From contig CAJNDS010002822.1 in NCBI GenBank assembly GCA_905221605.1, positions 1 to 64,000 of the forward strand: DNA of 64,000 bases, given 5' to 3'. Position numbers and translations under genes: made by a program. The stretch's first letter is position 1. Every line of letters begins with the position of its first letter. This document shows positions 1-10,301 of the stretch, piece after piece. The notes under the pieces were generated by a model, which was not told the origin of the DNA, did no database searches, and saw only the letters and a list, made by a program, of their open reading frames with translations. The stretch is from Symbiodinium natans. Taxonomy: Eukaryota; Sar; Dinophyceae; Suessiales; Symbiodiniaceae.

Positions 1-79
1 TTAATACTTCCCGGAACTTCGGTTCCGAAGAGCCTAACCTGGCTAGCGACGCAGTCCGCTTTCGAGTGATATATGTGAC
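1..79 (+). repeat. Tail of a preceding array unit
   Basis: The window opens inside the conserved unit tail, which contains a CGGAAC-TTC-GGTTCCG hairpin-like stretch and ends ATATATGTGAC. The array therefore continues beyond the left edge. Confidence 0.9.
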
Positions 80-207
80 TGGCTCAAGATCTCGGCTCAA
101 CCCCGGTGGGGTGCACAGGTAGCAGAGCGGTAGCTGTGTGAACCAGCCTCGATTCCCCTAACTGTTTTGGGTACCAGGCCTGCTTTTTCACAGCCTTCAT
201 TTGAGCC
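80..207 (+). promoter_or_regulatory. Unit 1 leader: spliced-leader relic and possible Pol III-like boxes
   Basis: The leader starts TGGCTCAAG, the 3' part of the dinoflagellate spliced leader. A few bases on comes CTCGGCTCAAC, which resembles a second, more decayed relic. A CCCC-GGT-GGGG hairpin follows. TAGCAGAGCGGT (119-130) fits the tRNA A-box in 11 of 12 positions, and TCGATTCC (TCGAGTCC in other units) about 20 nt later resembles a B-box core. That spacing is shorter than in tRNA genes, so Pol III activity is only a possibility. The same leader heads every unit and, in diverged form, the LINE. Confidence 0.45.
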
Positions 208-1125
208 ATGTCCAGAGCACCTGTGCAGTCGAGATCCTCACTGCCAGCAAGTGATGGGTTGGAGTCATCTCACCCAACGTGCTCTGCAGAGAGCCAGAAA
301 GAAGGCACGGCCCGACTGGAGGGCGAAGCAGCCCGGCTTGGGGAACTCTTCCCTTATGCGAGTCCTCTTACAGCCGGCTGTGGAGTTTCTCCAGCCTTGG
401 AAGACCAGGTAAGTTGCTCGAGCAGCCTGGCAAGTGCAGAGCGAACTTGGGCCCATAGAGCCAATTGTGGCTCCAGCCAAGGCAGGACTTTTCACCAAGC
501 ACTCTGCTTTCGCTGGTTTCACAAGGGCCGGAAAGAATGGCTGCTCCTCGCAGAGGACAGCAGCGTGTATTTTGTTCGCACCAGCAAATCCGGCAAAACA
601 GTTAGAGCCGGACCTTGTGGGCAATGGCGGTGCATGGAAGACCCAGCAGAGCTCCACGGGGGAATGGGGGGCGACCCGCCCGTGCAGTGGCTTCGCCTGT
701 TAAACTTTAACTGCACTGGCTGTGGTAATATTCCAACCCATAACCTCAGTTTTGTGCCAGGTCCTGGGAAAAGGCAACCAGCGATCTTGCACGGAGAGGA
801 TGGAAGACGCATCGAGCTCCACTGTGCCCTTTGTCTAGAAAACTTTCTAGCTTGCACGTGGAGCTGGCCGAGTTTTGACCAAGCAGTTAGGAGACCGGTG
901 TTCCTGGACGACGCCTCCCTTGCTGACTTGCGTCAGTTAGGTCACCAAGTTATGCAGCCCGCACAGCCTTCGCTGGTTCCGCTGTCTTCTGCAGCCAGCG
1001 CACATGGCTGGACTTTTCTTGAGGAAGGGTGTTCTCAGGATCCAGACTCCCCAGAAGAAGCATGCAGCAGTGATTGGCAAGTGTGTGGCTTTGAAGATTT
1101 GGAAGACATCCCATGGGAGGTCTGA
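208..1125 (+). CDS. Array unit 1 ORF, 305 aa, unknown function
   Basis: I do not recognise this protein. It starts at the first ATG after the leader and runs to a TGA. The N-terminal third is Ser/Ala/Glu-rich and looks disordered. The middle is richer in aromatic and basic residues. Two CxxC pairs (C169/C172 and C206/C209) are placed like a zinc ribbon. The C-terminus is acidic and ends in a Trp-containing tail (DLEDIPWEV). There is no signal peptide or membrane segment. The same ORF is intact in most array copies, which suggests coding capacity, but the copies are so alike that intactness may only reflect recent copying. A GGTAAGT stretch inside the ORF (about 409) could act as a splice donor. 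Whether the protein is made is unknown. Confidence 0.5.
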   Translation: MSRAPVQSRSSLPASDGLESSHPTCSAESQKEGTARLEGEAARLGELFPYASPLTAGCGVSPALEDQVSCSSSLASAERTWAHRANCGSSQGRTFHQALCFRWFHKGRKEWLLLAEDSSVYFVRTSKSGKTVRAGPCGQWRCMEDPAELHGGMGGDPPVQWLRLLNFNCTGCGNIPTHNLSFVPGPGKRQPAILHGEDGRRIELHCALCLENFLACTWSWPSFDQAVRRPVFLDDASLADLRQLGHQVMQPAQPSLVPLSSAASAHGWTFLEEGCSQDPDSPEEACSSDWQVCGFEDLEDIPWEV

Positions 1126-2723
1126 CCTACTTCAGCCCCAACCCACCCAATTGCAGGAGCTTTGCCCTGCCAGAATCAAGGGCGAGACTATCCCCTCCGG
1201 AATCCATTCAGGGTGAGGCTTCTCCCCGTTTCAATCAGTGACGGTCTTTCGAGTCCGTTTCCAAATTGTGAGTGCCTCAGGGCACCAAAGAGAATCTTGC
1301 ATAGAATTGGATCATGATTGATCGCATAAGGTTGCAGGTGTAAGAATGCAAGCAAGCAAGTGCTCAGTCCCGGCACATACCCAGATCCATCCATCGGAAT
1401 ATTCGCAGTCGTTCCGTTGGTCACCCTGCAGGACAAGCCGCCTTGATGTGGCTTTAGTACAGCCTGACACCGGTTTGGCCCCCTTGTTCGGTCTGTAGAG
1501 CAGACCGCTGGACCGGGTTTTCGGGCTCAGGAGCTTGCGGGTCTTCCGCAGGCCCAACACGGGGTTCTCGCAAACACAGCGCCCGAAAGGATAACGTTAG
1601 AACCGGACCCTGAAGATCCTCACTGGTTGATGAGGGGAGGGAGCGCGCTGAGATGTTGGGGAACGGACGAGGATCCTAGTACTTTCCGGTCGGTTGTGGC
1701 CGAGGGCATGCTGCCCGGCATCAGTTTGGGGTTACCCGTGTTTGGCCTGCCGAGGATTTCCTTTGAGTTTCCTGCAGGGTGCTGTTGTTTCTCTCCGGGT
1801 GGTGCAAGCCCATCCTGGAGGAAGCCTAGCGGCAGGCGTTGTTTGTAGGGACCAAAACCTAGGCTGACGGACAGCCTGAGGCACCAGATTGCGGAGGTTA
1901 AAGGCTGTGGCTCGGTGCCCGAAAGCCTGCCCAGCTGAGATGCCCAAATCAACCAAGCCCTCCCTGCGTGCAAGTGGTGTGGGTTCCTCTGGAGCCGCTG
2001 AGGTTGAATCAGTGAGTAAGAGCGAGAAAGTTGGTTCTTCCTCCCTGGTGAGTAAGTGCGAGAAAACCAGGTCAGCATACGGGGCAAACAGGAGCTCAGT
2101 GCTGCTGCGGCATGAGTTTCTGGGGCCTAGGTTAGTAAGTGCGAGAAAGCTTAGGCCTGTTACGGAGGTTGGCGACTTTTGCCAATCCACTTGTTTGCAG
2201 TTTGTACAGGCATTGCCCATGTGTCGGTTCCGGACCTTCTGCCTTTTCTGAGTGAGCCGAATGTGGGTGAGTTTCTCCCCTGTACAGGCAGGGCTTATAG
2301 GGTAGGCAGTACAGACCAGGCAGTTCAACCTGCAGAACATTTGCCTAGGGCTTTGTATAGAGCCAAACCAGTGAGTAGCCGTAGGCCGCCGAGCTTCTCG
2401 CGGAACTGGTTAAGCCCTCATTGCTTTCTCTCGGTGTTCCCTGCACATAGTTCGGCCGTGTTAAGCAGGCCAAGGACACCTCGAGAGTTTTTCCTTCTCT
2501 GTGCATAGTTAATACCTTCCGGAACTTCGGTTCCGAAGAGCCTAACCTGGCTAGCGACGCAGCCCGCTTTCGAGTGATATATGTGACTATGTGACTGGCT
2601 CAAGGTCTCGGCTCAACCCCGGTGGGGTGCACAGGTAGCAGAGCGGTAGCTGTGTGAACCAGCCTCGAGTCCCCTAACTGTTTTGGGTACCAGGCCTGCT
2701 TTTTCACAGCCTTCATTTGAGCC

Positions 2724-3641
2724 ATGTCCAGAACACCTGTGCAGTCGAGACCCTCACTGCCAACAAGTGACGGGTTGGAGTCTTCTCACCCAACTTGCGA
2801 TGCAGAGAGCCAGAAGGAAGGCACGGCCCGACTGGAGGGCGAAGCAGCCCGGCTTGGGGAACTCTTCCCTTATGCGAGTCCTCTTACAGCCGGCTGTGGA
2901 GTTTCTCCAGCCTTGGAAGACCAGGTAAGATGCTCGAGCAGCCTGGCAAATCCAGAGCGAACTTGGGCCCATAGAGCCAATTGTGGTCCCAGCCAATGCA
3001 GGACTTTCCACCAAGCACTCTGCTTTCGCTGGCATCACAAGGGCCGGAAAGAGTGGCTGCTCCTCTCCGAGGACAGCAGCGTGTATTTTGTTCGCACCAG
3101 CAAATCCGGCAAAACAGTCCGAGCCGGACCCTGTGGGCAATGGAGATGCATGGAAGACCCAGCAGAGCTCCACGGGGGAACGGGAGGTGACCCGCCCGTG
3201 CAGTGGCTTCGCCTTTTGAACTTTAATTGCACTGGCTGTGGTAACATTCCAACCCATAACCTCAACTTCTTGCCCGGTCCTGGGAAAAGGCAACCAGCGA
3301 TCTTGCATGGAGAGGATGGAAGACGCATCGAGCTCTACTGTGCCCTTTGTCTAGAAAGCTTCCAAGCGTGCACGTGGAGCTGGCCGAGTTTCGACCAAGC
3401 AGTTAGGAGACCGGTGTTCCTGGACGACGCTTCCCTTGCTGACTTGCGTCAGTTAGGTCACCAAGTTACGCAGCCCGCAGAGCCTTCGCTGGTTCTGCTG
3501 TCTTCTGCAGCCAGCGCACATGGCTGGACCTTCCTTGAGGAAGGGTGTTCTCAGGATCCAGACTCCCCAGAAGAAGCATGCAGCAGTGATTGGCAAGTGT
3601 GTGGCTTTGAAGATTTGGAAGACATCCCATGGGAGGTCTGA
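2724..3641 (+). CDS. Array unit 2 ORF, 305 aa, unknown function
   Basis: This is the same protein as in unit 1 but from a distinct subfamily. It has A4T, S10P and A14T, CDAES in place of CSAES near residue 25, and several other replacements in the first 95 residues. Unit 5 shares much of this pattern, so units 2 and 5 are closer to each other than to their neighbours. Many of the differences change amino acids, so purifying selection is not obvious by eye. Both CxxC pairs are kept. Confidence 0.5.
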   Translation: MSRTPVQSRPSLPTSDGLESSHPTCDAESQKEGTARLEGEAARLGELFPYASPLTAGCGVSPALEDQVRCSSSLANPERTWAHRANCGPSQCRTFHQALCFRWHHKGRKEWLLLSEDSSVYFVRTSKSGKTVRAGPCGQWRCMEDPAELHGGTGGDPPVQWLRLLNFNCTGCGNIPTHNLNFLPGPGKRQPAILHGEDGRRIELYCALCLESFQACTWSWPSFDQAVRRPVFLDDASLADLRQLGHQVTQPAEPSLVLLSSAASAHGWTFLEEGCSQDPDSPEEACSSDWQVCGFEDLEDIPWEV

Positions 3642-5268
3642 CCTACTTCAGCCCCAACCCACCCAAATTGCAGGAGCTTTGCCCTGCCAGAATCAAGGGC
3701 GAGACTATCCCCTCCGGAATCCATTCAGGGTGAGGCTTCTCCCCGTTTCAATCAGTGACGGTCTTTCGAGTCCGTTTCCAAATTGTGAGTGCCTCAGGGC
3801 ACCAAAGAGAATCTTGCATAGAATTGGATCATGATTTGATCGCATAAGGTTGCAGGTGTAAGAATGCAAGCAAGCAAGTGCTCAGTCCCGGCACATACCC
3901 AGATCCATCCATCGGAATATTCGCAGTCGTTCCGTTGGTCACCTTCAGGACAACAGCCTTGAGTGGCTTTAGTACAGCCTGCACCACCGGTTTGGCCCCT
4001 TGTTCGGTCTGTTGAGCAGACCGCGGACCGGGTTTTCGGGCTCACAACAGGAGGCTTGCGGGTCTTTCCACCGGCCCAACACGGGGTTCTCGCAAACCCC
4101 TTCCTCTACATGACAGTGCGTCCTAATCACTCAGAACCGGACACCCCTGTAGATAATCCTCACTGGTTGATGAGGGGAGGGAGCGCGCTGAGATGTTGGG
4201 GAACGGACGAGGATCCTAGTACTTTCCGGTCGGTTGTGGCCGAGGGCATGCTGCCCGGCATCAGTTTGGGGTTACCCGTTTGGGGTTACCCGTGTTTGGC
4301 CTGCCGAGGATCTCCTTTGTTTTTCCTGCAGGGTGTGTTGTTTTTCTCCTGTTGGTGCAAGCCCAGCCAGGAGAATGCCTTGCGGCAGGCGTTGTTTGTT
4401 AGGGACCATAACTTAGGCTGACGGACAGCCAGTGGCACCAGATTGCGGAGGTTAAAGGCTGTGGCTCGGAGCCCGAAAGCCGTCCCAACTGTGATGCCCA
4501 AATCAACCAAGCCCTCCCTGCGTGCAAGTGGTGTGGGCTCCTCTGGAGCCGCTGAGGTTGAACCAGTGAGTAAGAGCGAGAAAGCTGGTTCCTCCTCCCT
4601 GGTGAGTAAGTGCGAGAAAACCAGGTCAGCATACGGGGCAAACAGGAGCTCAGTGCTGCTGCGGCATGAGTTTCTGGGGCCTAGGTTAGTAAGTGCGAGA
4701 AAGCTTAGGCCTGCTCCGGAGGTTGGCGACTTTTGCCTTCCACTTGTTTGCAGTTTGTACAGGCATTGCCCATGTGTCGGTTCCGGACCTTCTGCCTTTT
4801 CTGAGTGAGCCGAATGTGGGTGAGTTTCTCCCCTGTACAGGCAGGGCTTATAGGGTAGGCAGTACAGACCAGGCAGTTCAACCTGCAGAACATTTGCCTA
4901 GGGCTTTGTATAGAGCCAAACCAGTGAGTAGCCGTAGGCCGCCGAGCTTCTCGCGGAACTGGTTAAGCCCTCAATGCTTTCTCTCGGTGTTCCCTGCACA
5001 TAGTTCGGCCGTGTTAAGCAGGCCAAGGACACCTCGAGAGTTTTTCCTTTTCTGTGCATAGTTAATACCTTCCCGGAACTTCGGTTCCGAAGAGCCTAAC
5101 CTGGCTAGCGACGCAGTCCGCTTTCGAGTGATATATGTGATGGCTCAAGATCTCGGCTCAACCCCGGTGGGGTGCACAGGTAGCAGAGCGGTAGCTGTGT
5201 GAACCAGCCTCGAGTCCCCTAACTGTTTTGGGTACCAGGCCTGCTTTTTCACAGCCTTCATTTGAGCC

Positions 5269-6186
5269 ATGTCCAGAGCACCTGTGCAGTCGAGATCCTC
5301 ACTGCCAGCAAGTGATGGGTTGGAGTCATCTCACCCAACTTGCTCTGCAGAGAGCCAGAAAGAAGGCACGGCCCGACTGGAGGGCGAAGCAGCCCGGCTT
5401 GGGGAACTCTTCCCTTATGCGAGTCCTCTTACAGCCGGCTGTGGAGTTTTTCCAGCCTTGGAAGACCAGGTAAGTTGCTCGAGCAGCCTGGCAAGTGCAG
5501 AGCGAACTTGGGCCCATAGAGCCAATTGTGGCTCCAGCCAAGGCAGGACTTTTCACCAAGCACTCTGCTTTCGCTGGTTTCACAAGGGCCGGAAAGAATG
5601 GCTGCTCCTCGCAGAGGACAGCAGAGTGTATTTTGTTCGCACCAGCAAATCCGGCAAAACAGTTAGAGCCGGACCTTGTGGGCAATGGCGATGCATGGAA
5701 GACCCAGCAGAGCTCCACGGGGGAACGGGGGGCGACCCGCCCGTGCAGTGGCTTCGCCTGTTAAACTTTAACTGCACTGGCTGTGGTAATATTCCAACCC
5801 ATAACCTCAGTTTTGTGCCAGGTCCTGGGAAAAGGCAACCAGCGATCTTGCACGGAGAGGATGGAAGACGCATCGAGCTCCACTGTGCCCTTTGTCTAGA
5901 AAACTTTCTAGCTTGCACGTGGAGCTGGCCGAGTTTTGACCAAGCAGTTAGGAGACCGGTGTTCCTGGACGACGCTTCCCTTGCTGACTTGCGTCAGTTA
6001 GGTCACCAAGTTATGCAGCCCGCACAGCCTTCGCTGGTTCCGCTGTCTTCTGCAGCCAGCGCACATGGCTGGACTTTCCTTGAGGAAGGGTGTTCTCAGG
6101 ATCCAGACTCCCCAGAAGAAGCATGCAGCAGTGACTGGCAAGTGTGTGGCTTTGAAGATTTGGAAGACATCCCATGGGAGGTCTGA
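5269..6186 (+). CDS. Array unit 3 ORF, 305 aa, unknown function
   Basis: This intact copy is close to unit 1. It carries VFPALED in place of VSPALED and SRVYF in place of SSVYF; unit 8 has the same pair although it lies five units away. Both CxxC pairs are intact. The SL relic lies ~130 bp upstream, at 5141. Confidence 0.5.
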   Translation: MSRAPVQSRSSLPASDGLESSHPTCSAESQKEGTARLEGEAARLGELFPYASPLTAGCGVFPALEDQVSCSSSLASAERTWAHRANCGSSQGRTFHQALCFRWFHKGRKEWLLLAEDSRVYFVRTSKSGKTVRAGPCGQWRCMEDPAELHGGTGGDPPVQWLRLLNFNCTGCGNIPTHNLSFVPGPGKRQPAILHGEDGRRIELHCALCLENFLACTWSWPSFDQAVRRPVFLDDASLADLRQLGHQVMQPAQPSLVPLSSAASAHGWTFLEEGCSQDPDSPEEACSSDWQVCGFEDLEDIPWEV

Positions 6187-7069
6187 CCTACTTCAGCCCC
6201 AACCCACCCAAATTGCAGGAGCTTTGCCCTGCCAGAATCAAGGGCGAGACTATCCCCTCCGGAATCCATTCAGGGTGAGGCTTCTCCCCGTTTCAATCAG
6301 TGACGGTCTTTCGAGTCCGTTTCCAAATTGTGAGTGCCTCAGGGCACCAAAGAGAATCTTGCATAGAATTGGATCATGATTTGATCGCATAAGGTTGCAG
6401 GTGTAAGAATGCAAGCAAGCAAGTGCTCAGTCCCGGCACATACCCAGATCCATCCATCGGAATATTCGCAGTCGTTCCGTTGGTCACCCTGCAGGACAAG
6501 CCGCCTTGATGTGGCTTTAGTACAGCCTGACACCGGTTTGGCCCCCTTGTTCGGTCTGTAGAGCAGACCGCTGGACCGGGTTTTCGGGCTCAGGAGCTTG
6601 CGGGTCTTCCACAGGCCCAACACGGGGTTCTCGCAAACACAGCGCCCGAAAGGATAACGTTAGAACCGGACCCTGAAGATCCTCACTGGTTGATGAGGGG
6701 AGGGAGCGCGCTGAGATGTTGGGGAACGGACGAGGATCCTAGTACTTACCGGTCGGTTGTGGCCGAGGGCATGCTGCCCGGCATCAGTTTGGGGTTACCC
6801 GTGTTTGGCCTGCCGAGGATTTCCTTTGAGTTTCCTGCAGGGTGCTGTTGTTTCTCTCCGGGTGGTGCAAGCCCATCCTGGAGGAAGCCTAGCGGCAGGC
6901 GTTGTTTGGTAGGGACCAAAACCTAGGCTGACGGACAGCCTGAGGCACCAGATTGCGGAGGTTAAAGGCTGTGGCTCGGTGCCCGAAAGCCTGCCCAGCT
7001 GAGATGCCCAAATCAACCAAGCCCTCCCTGCGTGCAAGTGGTGTGGGCTCCTCTGGAGCCGCTGAGGTT

Positions 7070-7474
7070 GAACCAGTGAGTAAGAGCGAGAAAGCTGGTT
7101 CTTCCTCCCTGGTGAGTAAGTGCGAGAAAACCAGGTCAGCATACGGGGCAAACAGGAGCTCAGTGCTGCTGCGGCATGAGTTTCTGGGGCCTAGGTTAGT
7201 AAGTGCGAGAAAGCTTAGGCCTGCTCCGGAGGTTGGCGACTTTTGCCTTCCAGTTGTTTGCAGTTTGTACAGGCATTGCCCATGTGTCGGTTCCGGACCT
7301 TCTGCCTTTTCTGAGTGAGCCGAATGTGGGTGAGTTTCTCCCCTGTACAGGCAGGGCTTATAGGGTAGGCAGTACAGACCAGGCAGTTCAACCTGCAGAA
7401 CATTTGCCTAGGGCTTTGTATAGAGCCAAACCAGTGAGTAGCCGTAGGCCGCCGAGCTTCTCGCGGAACTGGTT
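7070..7474 (+). other. Candidate structured RNA: serial hairpins with a constant loop (unit 3 copy)
   Basis: Three hairpins follow each other. Arms lie at 7070-7076/7095-7101 (GAACCAG/CTGGTTC), 7108-7113/7130-7135 (CCTGGT/ACCAGG) and about 7188-7194/7214-7221 (GGCCTAG/CTTAGGCC). Their stems differ, but each encloses nearly the same loop, GAGTAAGNGCGAGAAA (TAGTAAG in the third). A fourth helix (AACCAGT 7429-7435 with ACTGGTT 7468-7474) encloses GAGTAGCC and a nested CCGC-C-GAG-CTT-CTC-GCGG hairpin. Equivalent segments occur in every unit and in the truncated unit at 34018-35540, with pair-preserving changes between copies. Function unknown. Confidence 0.55.
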
Positions 7475-7778
7475 AAGCCCTCATTGCTTTCTCTCGGTGT
7501 TCCCTGCACATAGTTCGGCCGTGTTAAGCAGGCCAAGGACACCTCGAGAGTTTTTCCTTTTCTGTGCATAGTTAATACCTTCCGGAACTTCGGTTCCGAA
7601 GAGCCTAACCTGGCTAGCGACGCAGCCCGCTTTCGAGTGATATATGTGACTGGCTCAAGGTCTCGGCTCAAGTCCGGTGGGGTGCACAGGTAGCAGAGCG
7701 GTAGCTGTGTGAACCAGCCTCGAGTCCCCTAACTGTTTTGGGTACCAGGCCTGCTTTTTCACAGCCTTCATTTGAGCC

Positions 7779-8690
7779 ATGTCCAGAGCACCTGTGCAGT
7801 CGAGATCCTCACTGCCAGCAAGTGATGGGTTGGAGTCATCTCACCCAACTTGCTCTGCAGAGAGCCAGAAAGAAGGCACGGCCCGACTGGAAGGCGAAGC
7901 AGCCCGGCTTGGGGAACTCTTCCCTTATGCGAGTCCTCTTACAGCCGGCTGTGGAGTTTCTCCAGCCTTGGAAGACCAGGTAAGTTGCTCGAGCAGCCTG
8001 GCAAGTGCAGAGCGAACTTGGGCCCATAGAGCCAATTGTGGCCTCAGCCAAGGCAGGACTTTTCACCAAGCACGAGTGCTTGGTTTCACAAGGGCCGGAG
8101 AGAATGGCTGCTCCTCGCAGAGGACAGCAGCGTGTATTTTGTTCGCACCAGCAAATCCGGCAAAACAGTTAGAGCCGGACCTTGTGGGCAATGGCGATGC
8201 ATGGAAGACCCAGCAGAGCTCCACGGGGGAACGGGGGGCGACCCGCCCGTGCAGTGGCTTCGCCTGTTAAACTTTAACTGCACTGGCTGTGGTAATATTC
8301 CAACCCATAACCTCAGTTTTGTGCCAGGTCCTGGGAAAAGGCAACCAGCGATCTTGCACGGAGAGGATGGAAGACGCATCGAGCTCCACTGTGCCCTCTG
8401 TCTAGAAAACTTTCTAGCTTGCACGTGGAGCTGGCCGAGTTTTGACCAAGCAGTTAGGAGACCGGTGTTCCTGGACGACGCTTCCCTTGCTGACTTGCGT
8501 CTGTTAGGTCACCAAGTTACGCAACCCGCACAGCCTTCGCTGGTTCCGCTGTCTTCTGCAGCCAGCGCACATGGCTGGACCTTCCTTGAGGAAGGGTGTT
8601 CTCAGGATCCAGACTCCCCAGAAGAAGCATGCAGCTGATTGGCAAGTGTGTGGCTTTGAAGATTTGGAAGACATCCCATGGGAGGTCTGA
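7779..8690 (+). pseudogene. Array unit 4 ORF, frameshifted copy
   Basis: This copy is broken twice. Near 8075 the bases encoding the usual ALCFRW segment are replaced by a shorter stretch, shifting the frame so that the N-terminal part runs off into another frame and stops at 8270. The original frame resumes through 8638. A 2-base loss near 8634 (GCAGCTGATT against GCAGCAGTGATT elsewhere) then brings a premature stop and cuts off the acidic tail. It is the only unit in the array whose ORF is clearly disrupted, and its non-coding tail is also the most diverged. Confidence 0.75.
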
Positions 8691-10301
8691 CCTACTTCAG
8701 CCCCAACCCACCCAAATTGCAGGAGCTTTGCCCTGCCAGAATCAAGGGCGAGACTATCCCCTCCGGAATCCATTCAGGGTGAGGCTTCTCCCCGTTTCAA
8801 TCAGTGACGGTCTTTCGAGTCCGTTTCCAAATTGTGAGTGCCTCAGGGCACCAAAGAGAATCTTGCATAGAATTGGATCATGATTTGATCGCATAAGGTT
8901 GCAGGTGTAAGAATGCAAGCAAGCAAGTGCTCAGTCCCGGCACATACCCAGATCCATCCATCGGAATATTCGCAGTCGTTCCGTGGTCACCCTGCAGGAC
9001 AAGCCGCCTTGTTGTGGCTTTAGTACAGCCTGACACCGGTTTGGCCCCCTTGTTCGGTCTGTAGAGCAGACCGCTGGACCGGGTTTTCGGGCTCAGGAGC
9101 TTGCGGGTCTTCCACAGGCCCAACACGGGGTTCTCGCAAACACAGCGCCCGAAAGGATAACGTTAGAACCGGACCCTGAAGATCCTCACTGGTTGATGAG
9201 GGGAGGGAGCGCGCTGAGATGTTGGGGAACGGACGAGGATCCTAGTACTTACCGGTCGGTTGTGGCCGAGGGCATGCTGCCCGGCATCAGTTTGGGGTTA
9301 CCCGTGTTTGGCCTGCCGAGGATTTCCTTTGAGTTTCCTGCAGGGTGCTGTTGTTTCTCTCCGGGTGGTGCAAGCCCATCTGGAGGAAGCCTAGCGGCAG
9401 GCGTTGTTGTTAGGGACCAATGCTTGGCTGACGGACAGCCAGAGGCACCAGGTTGTGGAGGTTAAAGGCTGTGGCTCGGTGCCTGAAAGCCTGCCCAACT
9501 GCGATGCCCAAATCAACCAAGCCCTCCCTGCGTGCAAGTGGTGTGGGTTCTTCTGGAGCCGCTGGGGTTGAACCAGTGAGTAAGCGCGAGAAAGCTGGTT
9601 CCTCCTACCTGGTGAGTAATTCCCAGAAAACCAGGTCAGCATACGGGGCAAACAGGAGCTCAGAGCTGCTGCGGCATGGGTTTCTGGGGCCTAAGTGAGT
9701 AAGAGCGAGAAAGCTTAGGCCTGCCCCGGAGGTTGGCGACTTTGCCAATCCACTTGTTTGCAGTTCGTACAGGCATAGCCCGTGTGTCGGTTCCAGACCT
9801 TCTGCCTTTTCTGAGTGAGCCGAATGGGTGAGTTTCTCCCCTGTACAGGCAGGGCTTTATCTGGTTAGCAGTAAAACCCCCCCCAGACCAGGCAGGTTTC
9901 AACCATGCAGAAACTTTTGCCTAGGCTTGGGTTATATATGAGCCAAACCATGAGTAGAGGCCGGAGCCGCCGAGCTTCTTCGCGAAAACTGGTTTAAGCC
10001 CTCATTGCTTTTTCTCTCGGTGTTCCTGCACATAGTTTCGGGCATGTTAAAGCCAGGCGGACCCCTCGAGATTTTTCCTTTTCTGTGCATAGTTAATACC
10101 TTCTCCGGACCTTCGTCCGAAATGCCTAACCGGGCTCGCGACCATCCCGCTTGTCGAGTGATATATGTGAATTGGCTCAAGATTCTCGGCTCAACCCCGG
10201 TGGGGTGCACAGGTAGCAGAGCGGTAGCTGTGTGAACCAGCCTCGAGTCCCCTAACTGTTTTGGGTACCAGGCCTGCTTTTTCACAGCCTTCATTTTAGC
10301 C

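Noticed and set aside
119-160. tRNA gene in the unit leader
   Set aside because: A-box-like and B-box-like text is present, but the spacing is too short and no acceptor stem or anticodon arm forms.
80-210. HDV-like ribozyme at the unit 5' end, as in some LINEs
   Set aside because: No nested double-pseudoknot pairing could be set up, and the 5' end is a spliced leader, which does not need self-cleavage.
265-657. Minus-strand and alternate-frame ORFs repeated in each unit (81, 89, 112, 121, 130 codons)
   Set aside because: They overlap the 305-codon ORF or hairpin region and recur only because the DNA repeats; no domains.
1624-1680. Hammerhead-like text (TTGATGAGG) in the array units
   Set aside because: The core lacks the required C before TGATGAG and a GAAA in the right place; no three-helix fold could be drawn.
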